Shown: positions 18,937 through 27,316 of the stretch, one piece after another
Layout of the letters: each line of letters starts with the position of its first letter
Position numbering within the stretch: position 1 is the stretch's first letter
Assembly: GCA_019113005.1 (NCBI GenBank)
Contig: DXIE01000028.1
Location: 97,747 to 161,746 of the forward strand
Direction of reading: 5' to 3'
Origin: Candidatus Butyricicoccus avistercoris
Lineage (GTDB): Bacteria; Bacillota; Clostridia; Oscillospirales; Butyricicoccaceae
DNA: 64,000 nucleotides
The notes under the pieces: model-generated
Database searches by the model: none
What the model saw: the letters and a program-made list of their open reading frames with translations, nothing else
Told to the model about the DNA's origin: nothing
Position numbers and translations under genes: made by a program

Positions 18937-19980
18937 TTATAACGTATTTTTTGTATGTTTGCTAGTAGTTAAAATATATAAAATAAAAATACTTAGAATT
19001 AACATATAATTTATAGGTATCATAGGGACACATATATTCATAGTCATAGTTGGCACAGCAATAGGTAAAAATGATGTAATTATAAAACTTAATATAAATG
19101 CAGTTATGCTATGTAAAATCTTACCTATAAAGCAATATTTAAAGGAAAGCCCTAACGGTTTTACTATACTAAATGCTTGACACATAACAGATAAACCACC
19201 AAAGGCTAATATTGCACTCATTACTGAAATCAATACATTAACAGGCATATAAACCTCATGCAAAATCATAAGACCGCAAGTAAGCTCAAAAAAGCTATAT
19301 AAAAGAGGATAACAAATATCTGGTAAAACTATATTTATGCGTCTTAAAAACGCTATTAAAACCGAGAAAAAAGTTAAAAATCCAGCTATTTTTATACTTG
19401 TTTGTGCAGCTTGTTCACAGCCATTTACTAAAGCCGACGAAAAGTCAATGTTTTGTGCTGGTTTACTTATTTTATCATAAGTATAACTGTTACTCACAAA
19501 AAATTTGCCACAAATCAAAGCTGAAACTATATGTATAAAATATAATAATAAACCGAGTTTTACAGAGCCTAAAATGCCTACGCCACAAATTCCAACTATA
19601 AATGCAGGTCCTGTATTATTACAAAAGCCTAATAGCTTTTCTGCTGTATTTTTGCTTATTTGTTTATTTTTATAAAGCTCACATGCAGCAGAAACGCCCA
19701 CAGGATAGCCGCCTGTAAATCCAAGCACAAGCACTCCCGCACATTCGCCTGACAAACCATATAATTTACGCATAACTGGGCTAAAAATCTTTCCTAAAAC
19801 CTTTATAACTCCTGTTTGACTAAGCAGTGTGCTTGCTACAAAAAACGGAAATAATGCAGGTATTGCCGTTCTAAGTGCTAGATTTATGCCGTTTAATGCC
19901 CCCTCTTTGGCTATATCCGCAAATAAAATAACAAGCACAAAGAACACAAATGATATAATGCCAGAAATCTTATTTATCAT
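18937..19980 (-). CDS. ylbJ: Sporulation integral membrane protein YlbJ
   Basis: A 347-residue polytopic protein with about eight hydrophobic segments, of the YlbJ family (gate-domain/nucleoside-recognition superfamily). Diagnostic stretches are ALRTAIPALFPFFVASTLL, GFTGGYPVGVSAACELY and LLGFCNNTGPAFIVGICG. In B. subtilis YlbJ is made in the mother cell under sigma-E and is needed for a normal spore. ATG 19980 has AAGGGGG upstream. It is divergent from yqfC, and the shared upstream region carries a sigma-E-like promoter towards yqfC. It looks complete, which supports the host being a spore former. Confidence 0.92.
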   Translation of the reverse strand: MINKISGIISFVFFVLVILFADIAKEGALNGINLALRTAIPALFPFFVASTLLSQTGVIKVLGKIFSPVMRKLYGLSGECAGVLVLGFTGGYPVGVSAACELYKNKQISKNTAEKLLGFCNNTGPAFIVGICGVGILGSVKLGLLLYFIHIVSALICGKFFVSNSYTYDKISKPAQNIDFSSALVNGCEQAAQTSIKIAGFLTFFSVLIAFLRRINIVLPDICYPLLYSFFELTCGLMILHEVYMPVNVLISVMSAILAFGGLSVMCQAFSIVKPLGLSFKYCFIGKILHSITAFILSFIITSFLPIAVPTMTMNICVPMIPINYMLILSIFILYILTTSKHTKNTL

Positions 19981-20032
19981 TTTTATTTCCCCCTTTTTAT
20001 AAAGCTATATTATAAATATGCTTTTATTTAAA

Positions 20033-20062
20033 TCATATTACATATTTAAACTGCATATCATT
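20033..20062 (+). promoter_or_regulatory. Sigma-E-like promoter of yqfC-yqfD
   Basis: TCATATT (-35) and CATATCATT (-10), separated by 14 bp, match the sigma-E consensus (about kmATATT and CATACAnT, spacing 13-15). They lie 22 bp before ATG 20085. B. subtilis yqfC-yqfD belongs to the sigma-E regulon, which fits. Confidence 0.6.
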
Positions 20063-20084
20063 TTGAGAAGGGAGTGTATAAATT

Positions 20085-20345
20085 ATGGGGCAAAGATTTA
20101 GTCAAACTGAAATGATTGATGATTTAAATATAACTTTATCAAGGGTAGAACTTATTGGAAATCATCGTTTATCAATAGAAAATCACAAAGGTATTCAAGA
20201 ATATAGTGATTTATCAATGAAAATAGCTCTGTCTGACGGTTATTTGCATATAACAGGTCAAAATATGGAGATTTATAATTTAACCCTCAAGGAGGTAACT
20301 GTAATTGGTACAATAAATTCACTTGAATATATCAAGGGGGTGTGA
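20085..20345 (+). CDS. yqfC: Sporulation protein YqfC (YabP/YqfC family)
   Basis: An 86-residue protein of the YabP/YqfC family, with the pattern RVELIGNHRLSIENHKGIQEY followed by MKIALSDGYLHITGQNM and LTLKEVTVIGTI. Family members act in the mother cell during sporulation. ATG 20085 has an AAGGGAG site eleven bases upstream. Its TGA (20343-20345) lies two bases before yqfD, so the two are co-translated. The gene order yqfC-yqfD-phoH is the usual one in Firmicutes. Confidence 0.93.
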   Translation: MGQRFSQTEMIDDLNITLSRVELIGNHRLSIENHKGIQEYSDLSMKIALSDGYLHITGQNMEIYNLTLKEVTVIGTINSLEYIKGV

Positions 20346-20347
20346 AA

Positions 20348-21574
20348 ATGGTAATAAAACTTCTATCTTTACTTTTCGGCTATGTTCGTATAACTGTTCG
20401 TGGTAGTGCCATCGAGCGTTTTTTAAATATATGTATAAAAAATGAGATAAAACTATATAAAATAGAGCGTAAAGATGAAGTTTGTATGTGTGCCTCGCTT
20501 TCTATTTCGGATTTTCGCAAACTTATGCATTATATGGGTAGAACAGGTTGTCATGTGCATATAACCAGAAAAATCGGAATGCCTTTTTTCACTTATAAAC
20601 TGCGTAAACGTTATGCATTATGGTTTGGTACTGTAATAGCTATTTTATTATTTTTTGTACTAACTAACTGTATATGGGTTATAGATATTCAGATAAGCGG
20701 TAAAGTTGATTTATCAGAGCTTAGAAAAAATTTAAATGCAGCTGGTGCTTATACTGGTGTACCTATTTACTTTATAGATGAGAATAAAATAACTCAAACT
20801 GTTAAACATAATATGAAAACTCTTGATTATATATCTGTTAGCAGACTTGGCAACAGACTTATAATTCAAGCAATAGATGATAACGATGCACCAGAAATAC
20901 AAGATGATAAAGCAGTAACTGGTATTGTAGCCTCTTATGACGGTGTTATAACTAATATGGACGTAAAGGGTGGTTATCCGCTTGTTAAAGTGGGTGATGC
21001 GGTTTTAAAAGGTGATAAGCTTGTAACCGCATTAACTCCCCCTACAACTGAACAAGGCACTGGTCATATAGGGCATAGCATAGCAAGTATAACCGCAGAT
21101 ACACTAAGAACTGAGCAAAGTATGACATCACTTACTAGGCTAAAAAAGGAATATACAGGTAAAACTAAAACCCAATTTGCTATTTTAATAGGTAATTTTA
21201 GAATAAATTTATATCTTGGCACAGGTATTTCAGGCATAGGGTGGGAAAAAACTGTGTCAGAAACTCAGCTTCATATAGGAGAAGGTACTTACTTCCCTAT
21301 TAAAATCATAAAACAAGATTATAAAAAATATAATATAACAGAAATCGCTTATCCAGTGGAAGTTATAGAGCAAGAAATATTAGAAAACGCAAAAGCTAGA
21401 CTTGAAAACATTATGCTTTCGGGCGAGATAAAAACTCTTAGCTATACATCTGAAAAAAAAGATGATGCACTTATTTTAAATATAACCGCTCACTGCACTG
21501 AAGATATAGCATCAGAAATTTCTGAAGAAGGTCTTACATTACCACAAAAACAAACTGAAAATCCGTCAGAATAG
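20348..21574 (+). CDS. yqfD: Sporulation protein YqfD
   Basis: A 408-residue membrane-anchored protein of the YqfD (SpoIV-like) family. It has an N-terminal cytoplasmic part (LSLLFGYVRITVRGSAIERFLNIC), one membrane helix (WFGTVIAILLFFVLTNCIWV) and a long extracytoplasmic domain with TGIVASYDGVITNMDVKGGYPLVKVGD, a lipoyl/hammerhead-like motif typical of YqfD. The track starts at GTG 20342, but AGGGGG is placed for ATG 20348, which I use. Mother-cell expression is likely through the sigma-E-like promoter before yqfC. Confidence 0.92.
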   Translation: MVIKLLSLLFGYVRITVRGSAIERFLNICIKNEIKLYKIERKDEVCMCASLSISDFRKLMHYMGRTGCHVHITRKIGMPFFTYKLRKRYALWFGTVIAILLFFVLTNCIWVIDIQISGKVDLSELRKNLNAAGAYTGVPIYFIDENKITQTVKHNMKTLDYISVSRLGNRLIIQAIDDNDAPEIQDDKAVTGIVASYDGVITNMDVKGGYPLVKVGDAVLKGDKLVTALTPPTTEQGTGHIGHSIASITADTLRTEQSMTSLTRLKKEYTGKTKTQFAILIGNFRINLYLGTGISGIGWEKTVSETQLHIGEGTYFPIKIIKQDYKKYNITEIAYPVEVIEQEILENAKARLENIMLSGEIKTLSYTSEKKDDALILNITAHCTEDIASEISEEGLTLPQKQTENPSE

Positions 21575-21677
21575 CACCTTTTTTGCGGTTTGCTTGCTTA
21601 CAATAAATGCCCTGTGATATAATGAAATCGGATAAATAAAAAATCAGGGATTATTTCCTGAAAGGGGTTTTTAAAAC

Positions 21678-22661
21678 TTGTATAGTGAAAAAATATCTTT
21701 AGATGTATCTGTAATGCAGGATTTATTTGGTATTAGCGATAACAATATTCAGGCAATAGAAAATGGTCTTTCGGTTAGTGTTTCTACTCGTGACGGTTAT
21801 GTAAATGTATCTGGCGAGGAAAAACAAGTTAAACTTGCTATCGAAAGCCTAAAAACTCTTGAGAAAATGCATAAAAACGGTGAAACCTTAAATGATTTTG
21901 CTGTATCCCGTGCCATTGATATGGTCAAAGAGGGACAAGGCGATGAAATGGTTAATGCTATGACCGATACCATAGCAATTTCTCATAGTGGTACACCAAT
22001 TAAATGTAGAACTATCGGTCAAAGAAAATATGTCGATGCAATTAGAAATAATACTGTAACTATCTGTATAGGCCCTGCTGGTACTGGTAAAACATATCTT
22101 GCAGTTGCGTCAGTTGTTGGTATGTTAAAACGCAGAGAAATTGAACGTATAATCATGTGTAGACCTGCTGTTGAGGCTGGTGAAAAACTCGGTTTTCTAC
22201 CTGGAGATTTACAAAATAAAGTTGACCCATATTTAAGACCTCTTTATGATGCACTTGATGAGCTTTTAGGACATGAAACTGTTCAGCGTTACATTGAAAA
22301 TCGTACAATCGAAATTGCACCACTTGCATATATGCGTGGTAGAACGCTTAAAAATGCGGGTTGTATTATTGATGAATGTCAGAACATGACATTAGTTTCT
22401 CACAAGCTGATATTAACCCGTTTAGGTGAAGGCTCTCGAATGATTTTAACAGGTGATGTAACTCAGATTGACCTTCCAGAAGGTACACAATCTGGTCTTG
22501 CTAAATGTGCAGAATTACTTTCTGGTATTGATGACATAGCAGTTATAAAACTCAGTAGTAAAGATGTAATCAGACATAAACTAGTAGGTCAAATTATCAA
22601 AGCATTTGACAAATATGAAGAAAATAAAAAACCTAAAAAGTCTAATTTCCCTAAGAAATAA
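21678..22661 (+). CDS. phoH: PhoH family ATPase
   Basis: A 327-residue RecA-like P-loop ATPase, probably involved in RNA metabolism. An N-terminal KH-like region precedes Walker A (GPAGTGKTYLA, near residue 133) and the family motif RPAVEAGEKLGFLPGDL. Then come DPYLRPLYDAL, LAYMRGRTLKNA, the Walker B-like CIIDECQNMT and LTGDVTQIDLP. The start is TTG 21678 behind AAAGGGG; no ATG fits. In most Firmicutes yqfF and ybeY follow phoH. Here a terminator and the spoVT 3' fragment follow, so that synteny is broken. Confidence 0.95.
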   Translation: MYSEKISLDVSVMQDLFGISDNNIQAIENGLSVSVSTRDGYVNVSGEEKQVKLAIESLKTLEKMHKNGETLNDFAVSRAIDMVKEGQGDEMVNAMTDTIAISHSGTPIKCRTIGQRKYVDAIRNNTVTICIGPAGTGKTYLAVASVVGMLKRREIERIIMCRPAVEAGEKLGFLPGDLQNKVDPYLRPLYDALDELLGHETVQRYIENRTIEIAPLAYMRGRTLKNAGCIIDECQNMTLVSHKLILTRLGEGSRMILTGDVTQIDLPEGTQSGLAKCAELLSGIDDIAVIKLSSKDVIRHKLVGQIIKAFDKYEENKKPKKSNFPKK

Positions 22662-22663
22662 GC

Positions 22664-22699
22664 AAAATGCGTTTCCGATATTGGAAACGCATTTTTTTT
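22664..22699 (+). terminator. Terminator of phoH
   Basis: A 12-bp perfect stem (AAATGCGTTTCC / GGAAACGCATTT) with eight T. It touches the stop codon of the minus-strand SpoVT tail and may also end that transcript. Confidence 0.88.
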
Positions 22700-23144
22700 A
22701 CATAGTTACATGTTTTGATAAAAAGCTTGCAGCGGTTTGAGTAAGTTTTGATTCTACTTCGGTAGCGGTTTTTTCTTTATCTGACAAGAACGCTACACAA
22801 CCTGTTACATCACCATCAGATATAATAGGTGTTGCGACTACAACTGTATAATTATCCTGCTCAGACACATGAATATTTTCAGTTTCGCCAGTATACTGAT
22901 ACGCTTTACGGTTTTTCATAACTGTATCTATTGCATCTGAAACTGATTTTTCATAAACCTCTTTTTTAGCTGTGCCTGCCGCTGCAATAACTGAATCTCT
23001 ATCACAGATTACACATGACATACCTGATGTACGGCTAAGTGCATCTACAAGTTCATCTGCAAAACTGCCTAGTTCACCCATTGGCGAATATTTTTTAAAA
23101 ATTACTTCGCCATCTCTATCTGTATAGATTTCCAGCGGGTCACC
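22698..23144 (-). pseudogene. spoVT: spoVT 3' fragment (C-terminal dimer strand and GAF domain)
   Basis: From the codons GGT GAC onward the protein reads GDPLEIYTDRDGEVIFKKYS, then ELGSFADELVDALSRTSGMSCVICDRDSVIAAAG, KSVSDAIDTVMKNRKAY and TPIISDGDVTGCVAFLSD. This is the rest of the AbrB-type DNA-binding domain plus the GAF domain of stage V sporulation protein T, a forespore regulator that tunes sigma-G genes in B. subtilis. There is no start codon or ribosome binding site of its own. The frame is fully open for 146 codons with no damage. With the 32 codons at 52507-52603 it rebuilds 178 residues, the size of B. subtilis SpoVT. I read it as an interrupted gene kept under selection, not a dead one. 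Confidence 0.93.
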
Positions 23145-24863
23145 GCTACTTATAACATTGGCATGGAAAACCTTGTCCATATGCTTGTTTGTTTGCTGAA
23201 CAATAGTATATTTTGTGATATCTTCCATGCCTAAATTAAAATTTACAGCTTTACCCACCAATCCGCAATTTAAAATCTGGTCAACATCGGATTTTAATTG
23301 TATTTCTAAACGGTTTTCATAAACCCAAATTTTTTCTATTATAAGCTGTAAATCTTTCTTTTCAAGATGTTCTTTCTTTAGCACCTCATCAAAAATATCT
23401 ATGGCTGTTTTTGCCATACGGTTTGTTTGAATAATAATATTTCGCTTGTCTGTTGCCATATTTATTTGAGACTGAATACCCTCAATTTTTTGCATGAGTT
23501 CGCTTTCCATCTCGTCATAGGTTTCTTCGAGAATTTGCTCCCTGTCTGGGTGTTTCATAATATCCCTTACACGCTGACGTTTTGTTGCTTTTAATTCCTC
23601 TTGCAAGTCTATTAAGATATCTTCAAGATTTGCCGCTGTCTGTTCGGTTTCAGCTATATCTTGTTCTTCGTTCTTTAAATCCTCATTAAGCCTTTCTATC
23701 ATACAGCTTGAGTTATCTCTAACCCTTTGAATATAAACCTTTATAAGCTCGTCTAGCTTGTCTACACGTATGTGATGGCTTGTACAGCCTGATAAGCCAC
23801 GCCTATGGTATGTACCACAAGTATAGGCTGGCTTTAAATCTCGCCTGCTCATAGCGAACATAGGACTACCACAATCACCACACACCATAATCCCCGAATA
23901 GACGTTGTCATTGATTTTTGTACCACGATAATTTGAGCGTGTGCGTTGCTCTCTAAGTGCTTTTGTAGTTGCAAATGTACGATAATCAATTATTGGCTGA
24001 TGATGATTTTCAATCACAATTTGTTCTATCTCATCACGCTTAATATCTTTACCATTGATTTTAGCACGGGTATATTTTCCCTGTCTAAGCGTACCAATAT
24101 AAAAATCATTATCCAAAATTCCTTGGACGGTTATAATAGCCCATGAGTTTCTGACAACTCGTTTACATTCTCCGCCTGCTGCTTCTTTACGCATTTTTTC
24201 TGACATTCTAGGTGTTGGTATACCTTGGTTTGTTAAATAATTTGCAATTTTTTTATAACCCCAACCCTCGTCATTATAAAGATGGAAAATCTGGCGGATA
24301 ATATCCGCTTCTGTTGGTACGACTTCAAATTGTTGTTGCTTATTGATAATATAGCCATATGGTGCGGCACAAATCCACTGTCCATCTTGTTGACGTCTAC
24401 GCACAACAGAACGCACCTTTTTACTTGTATCTGTGACAGGCATTTCATTGATAAGAAACTGGAACTGAATTTTAAGCCAATCATCATCATTTGGAAAGTC
24501 GATATTATCTCCTATGGAAATAATTCTTGCCCCAACATCACGCAAATCTTCAAGCTCTACGAGTCCCCTACTATTTCGACGAGAAAAACGAGAGAAATCT
24601 TTTATAATTAAAATATCTTTTTTATGGCTCATAAGCTCTTTTCTAAGTGCTTGATATCCCTCTCGTTGCTCAAATGTATAACCAGAACGGTCACGGTCTT
24701 CATAAAATGTTAGGCTTGAATTTGGAAAATATCTTTTCACATAATCTTCAATAATTGCCTTTTGGTTTTCAATGGAGGTATTATCTCTATCTAATTCTTC
24801 GTCCACTGAAATACGGCAATATCCAGCAATATCGAATTTTTCAGTCAATGTAATCAACTCCAT
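22698..24863 (-). CDS. Large serine recombinase whose frame is fused through the att site to the SpoVT C-terminal half
   Basis: This frame encodes 721 residues. Residues 1-575 are a large serine recombinase: resolvase domain with the nucleophile in YCRISVDEE and IIKDFSRFSRRNSRG; recombinase domain APYGYIINKQQQFEV...TVQGILDNDFYIGTLRQGKYT; zinc ribbon CGDCGSPMF...YTCGTYHRRGLSGC; and a long coiled coil. Residues 576-721 (PLEIYTDRDGEVIFKKYSP to HVTM) are the C-terminal 146 residues of SpoVT. The crossover codons GGT GAC lie in the 7-bp core at 23138-23144. In the circular form the frame would instead end after 26 other residues (RSQIMLVWWKQFYMS...), giving 601 residues. The start is ATG 24863, or TTG 24848 behind GGAG. 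The catalytic residues are intact. It is placed to excise the 29.4-kb element. Confidence 0.93.
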   Translation of the reverse strand: MELITLTEKFDIAGYCRISVDEELDRDNTSIENQKAIIEDYVKRYFPNSSLTFYEDRDRSGYTFEQREGYQALRKELMSHKKDILIIKDFSRFSRRNSRGLVELEDLRDVGARIISIGDNIDFPNDDDWLKIQFQFLINEMPVTDTSKKVRSVVRRRQQDGQWICAAPYGYIINKQQQFEVVPTEADIIRQIFHLYNDEGWGYKKIANYLTNQGIPTPRMSEKMRKEAAGGECKRVVRNSWAIITVQGILDNDFYIGTLRQGKYTRAKINGKDIKRDEIEQIVIENHHQPIIDYRTFATTKALREQRTRSNYRGTKINDNVYSGIMVCGDCGSPMFAMSRRDLKPAYTCGTYHRRGLSGCTSHHIRVDKLDELIKVYIQRVRDNSSCMIERLNEDLKNEEQDIAETEQTAANLEDILIDLQEELKATKRQRVRDIMKHPDREQILEETYDEMESELMQKIEGIQSQINMATDKRNIIIQTNRMAKTAIDIFDEVLKKEHLEKKDLQLIIEKIWVYENRLEIQLKSDVDQILNCGLVGKAVNFNLGMEDITKYTIVQQTNKHMDKVFHANVISSGDPLEIYTDRDGEVIFKKYSPMGELGSFADELVDALSRTSGMSCVICDRDSVIAAAGTAKKEVYEKSVSDAIDTVMKNRKAYQYTGETENIHVSEQDNYTVVVATPIISDGDVTGCVAFLSDKEKTATEVESKLTQTAASFLSKHVTM
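23138..23144 (-). other. Left attachment-site core of the spoVT intervening element
   Basis: GGTCACC (GGTGACC on the coding strand) is shared exactly with 52507-52513; the bases on either side differ. The element-side arm is CCATGCCAATGTTATAAGTAGC on the coding strand; the spoVT side continues CCGCTGGAAATC. Confidence 0.88.
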
Positions 24864-24883
24864 TTATATTATTTATAGATAAT

Positions 24884-24912
24884 ATTGTAACATAGGAGTA
24901 AAAATTTTTCAA
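24884..24912 (-). promoter_or_regulatory. Vegetative-type promoter of the recombinase gene
   Basis: On the minus strand TTGAAA-17 bp-TACAAT, with an extended TGT before the -10, a near-consensus sigma-A promoter. It lies 21 bp before ATG 24863. No sigma-E, -G or -K consensus is evident here. Confidence 0.65.
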
Positions 24913-24921
24913 CAATAAATT

Positions 24922-24957
24922 ACCCTCTCGATTTCGCAAAATTGCTTTCGAGAGGGT
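24922..24957 (-). terminator. Terminator of the large glycan operon
   Basis: A 10-bp perfect stem (ACCCTCTCGA / TCGAGAGGGT) past the rmlB stop. The T-tract after it on the minus strand is modest (AATTTATTG). It separates the operon from the recombinase promoter. Confidence 0.7.
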
Positions 24958-24985
24958 TTATATATAATTGAAATATTATTAAATT

Positions 24986-26044
24986 TTAAATATTTTCATA
25001 CATTTTTGTGTAATAGTTTAGATAATCACCAGTTGTGATACGCTCTACCCATTCTACATTGTCAAGATACCAATTGATAGTTTCTTTTATACCTTGCTCA
25101 AATGTATAAACAGGTGCCCAACCTAATTCAGTTGTAATTTTTGTATTATCAATAGCATAACGACGGTCATGTCCAGGTCGGTCCTTTACATAAGTAATCA
25201 AACTTTCTGGTTTTCCTAGCTCTGCAAGGATTAGACGAACAATTTCAATATTAGCTTTTTCATTGTTACCACCAATATTATAAACCTCACCTATTTTACC
25301 TTTTTCTAATACTGTGGCAATCGCAGCACAATGATCAGATACATGAAGCCAGTCACGAATTTGCATACCGTCACCATATACAGGCAGTGCTTTATCATTT
25401 CTAGCATTATGAATCATGAGCGGAATCAGCTTTTCTGGGAACTGGTATGGTCCATAGTTATTTGAACAGCGTGTTATATTTACTGGCATACCATAAGTTT
25501 CGTGATATGCTCTTACAATTAAATCCGCACTTGCTTTTGATGCTGAATATGGACTGTTAGGTGATAGTGGTGTAGTTTCTGTAAACATACCTGTTTCACC
25601 AAGTGCTCCATATACTTCATCTGTGGATACTTGTAAGTATTTTACACCATCACGATAATCACAAGAATATTTATCATTAGGTTGAATTTTCCAATGACGC
25701 TTAGCAGCATCTAAAAGTGTTTGTGTACCAACAATATTGGTTGTTAAAAACAGTTCTGGTTCTTCAATACTACGGTCAACATGACTCTCTGCTGCAAAAT
25801 GCACAACAGTATCAAAATCATATTCACAAAACAGCTTTTCTACAAGTTCTTTGTCTCGTATATCGCCCTTTACAAACTTATAACGTTTATCGTTTTGTAC
25901 TTCAGTTAGATTTTCTAAATTGCCTGCATATGTTAAGGCGTCTAGATTTACTAAAAGTTCAATATTTTCCTTATTGCTTAGCATATACTGTACAAAATTT
26001 GAACCAATAAATCCTGCACCACCAGTCACCAATACTCTTTTCAT
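24986..26044 (-). CDS. rmlB: dTDP-glucose 4,6-dehydratase
   Basis: This 352-residue extended SDR converts dTDP-glucose to dTDP-4-keto-6-deoxyglucose. The NAD motif is TGGAGFIGSNF, the active-site region is STDEVYGALG and the YxxxK is SPYSASKASADL. NNYGPYQFPEKLIPLMI and VKDRPGHDRRYAIDNTKI are characteristic of RmlB. It directly abuts rmlA (the ATG overlaps the previous stop) and is last in the operon. The product feeds the dTDP-deoxysugar enzymes encoded upstream. Confidence 0.96.
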   Translation of the reverse strand: MKRVLVTGGAGFIGSNFVQYMLSNKENIELLVNLDALTYAGNLENLTEVQNDKRYKFVKGDIRDKELVEKLFCEYDFDTVVHFAAESHVDRSIEEPELFLTTNIVGTQTLLDAAKRHWKIQPNDKYSCDYRDGVKYLQVSTDEVYGALGETGMFTETTPLSPNSPYSASKASADLIVRAYHETYGMPVNITRCSNNYGPYQFPEKLIPLMIHNARNDKALPVYGDGMQIRDWLHVSDHCAAIATVLEKGKIGEVYNIGGNNEKANIEIVRLILAELGKPESLITYVKDRPGHDRRYAIDNTKITTELGWAPVYTFEQGIKETINWYLDNVEWVERITTGDYLNYYTKMYENI

Positions 26045-26916
26045 TAAATTTCCTCCTCAGCCACTGCTTTTAAATATACACCATATTCTGTTTTCATCAG
26101 TGGTTCTGCAAGTTTTAACAGCTGCTCTTTTGTAATAAATCCTTTGCGATATGCAATCTCTTCAATACATGATACATAAAGTCCTTGACGCTTCTGAATA
26201 ATACTAACAAACTGTGATGCTTCTTGTAGCCCCTCATAAGTGCCAGTATCAAGCCACGCCATACCACGATAGAATTTTACTACATTTAACTGACCACGCT
26301 TCAAATATTCGTTGTTAACAGCTGTAATTTCTAGCTCACCACGAGCAGATGGTTTTATATTCTTTGCAATCTCTACCACTTGATTATCATAGAAATATAG
26401 ACCCGGAACAGCATAATTTGACTTTGGTTTTTCTGGTTTTTCTTCCAACGAGATAACTTTTCCATCTTTATCAAATTCTACCACACCAAAATCTTTTGGA
26501 TTATAGACAGGATATCCAAAAATAACTGCCCCCTCTTCTAGTGCCGCTGCCTCAGCGAGGGTAGCTGAGAAATATGCACCATAGAAAATATTATCACCTA
26601 GCACTAATGCAACCTTGTCATTACCAATAAATTTCTCTCCAATAATAAATGCTTCTGCAAGGCCATTTGGTGCCTCTTGTACTGCATAAGAAAATTCCAT
26701 GCCATATTGTTTTCCATCACCCAAAATTTCCTTAAATACAGAAACATCACGAGGTGTAGATATAATCAAAACTTCACGAATACCAGCAAGCATAAGCGTA
26801 GATAACGGATAATAAATCATTGGCTTATCATAGATAGGCAGTGCCTGCTTTGATACACCTCTTGTAATCGGATAAAGTCGAGTACCTGAACCACCAGCAA
26901 GAATAATTCCTTTCAT
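26044..26916 (-). CDS. rmlA: Glucose-1-phosphate thymidylyltransferase
   Basis: This 290-residue nucleotidyltransferase makes dTDP-glucose from dTTP and glucose-1-phosphate. It has the signature [20 protein letters not shown], then [31 protein letters not shown] and [20 protein letters not shown]. Its length matches the RmlA short form. It is coupled to rmlB. Confidence 0.96.
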   Translation of the reverse strand: MKGIILAGGSGTRLYPITRGVSKQALPIYDKPMIYYPLSTLMLAGIREVLIISTPRDVSVFKEILGDGKQYGMEFSYAVQEAPNGLAEAFIIGEKFIGNDKVALVLGDNIFYGAYFSATLAEAAALEEGAVIFGYPVYNPKDFGVVEFDKDGKVISLEEKPEKPKSNYAVPGLYFYDNQVVEIAKNIKPSARGELEITAVNNEYLKRGQLNVVKFYRGMAWLDTGTYEGLQEASQFVSIIQKRQGLYVSCIEEIAYRKGFITKEQLLKLAEPLMKTEYGVYLKAVAEEEI

Positions 26917-26926
26917 ATCATTTTCC

Positions 26927-27316
26927 TCATTTCTTTCTGAAGATAAACAATTTACTAAAAATATAATTTAATCCAATAATAATGACGTTAACAATACATT
27001 TTGCTATCATATCATTGACATTAAACCAAATTAAAAGCATCATACCACCATTATCAATCAAAATTGTTCCAATTCGCATTCCAATAAACTCACTAAAGTT
27101 TTTCCATGTACATTTTACACGAAAAACAAAAATACTATTTGTGAAATATGCATATAGAACTGATAACAAAAATGCCACTGTATTAGACACTAATTTGCCC
27201 CATACATATGTTGATAAAAGTTTATACAATACTATATTAACAATAACTGTTGAGACACCACAAACAAGATATCTAAATGTTTCTATGAGAAATTCACGAT
27301 TTAGAAATTTTCTCAT
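26927..27316 (-). CDS. GtrA family membrane protein
   Basis: 129 residues, four membrane helices, GtrA fold ([38 protein letters not shown]). GtrA-like proteins are thought to flip undecaprenyl-phosphate-linked single sugars across the membrane, working with a GtrB-type transferase; a matching one is encoded at 32317-33273 in the same operon. Together they could supply a side-chain sugar on the outer face. The start overlaps the glf stop. Confidence 0.88.
   Translation of the reverse strand: MRKFLNREFLIETFRYLVCGVSTVIVNIVLYKLLSTYVWGKLVSNTVAFLLSVLYAYFTNSIFVFRVKCTWKNFSEFIGMRIGTILIDNGGMMLLIWFNVNDMIAKCIVNVIIIGLNYIFSKLFIFRKK

Noticed and set aside
22698-24863. Natural recombinase with its own GAF domain
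   Set aside because: The tail matches SpoVT from the core sequence onward and begins exactly where the 5' fragment stops, so it is target-gene sequence.
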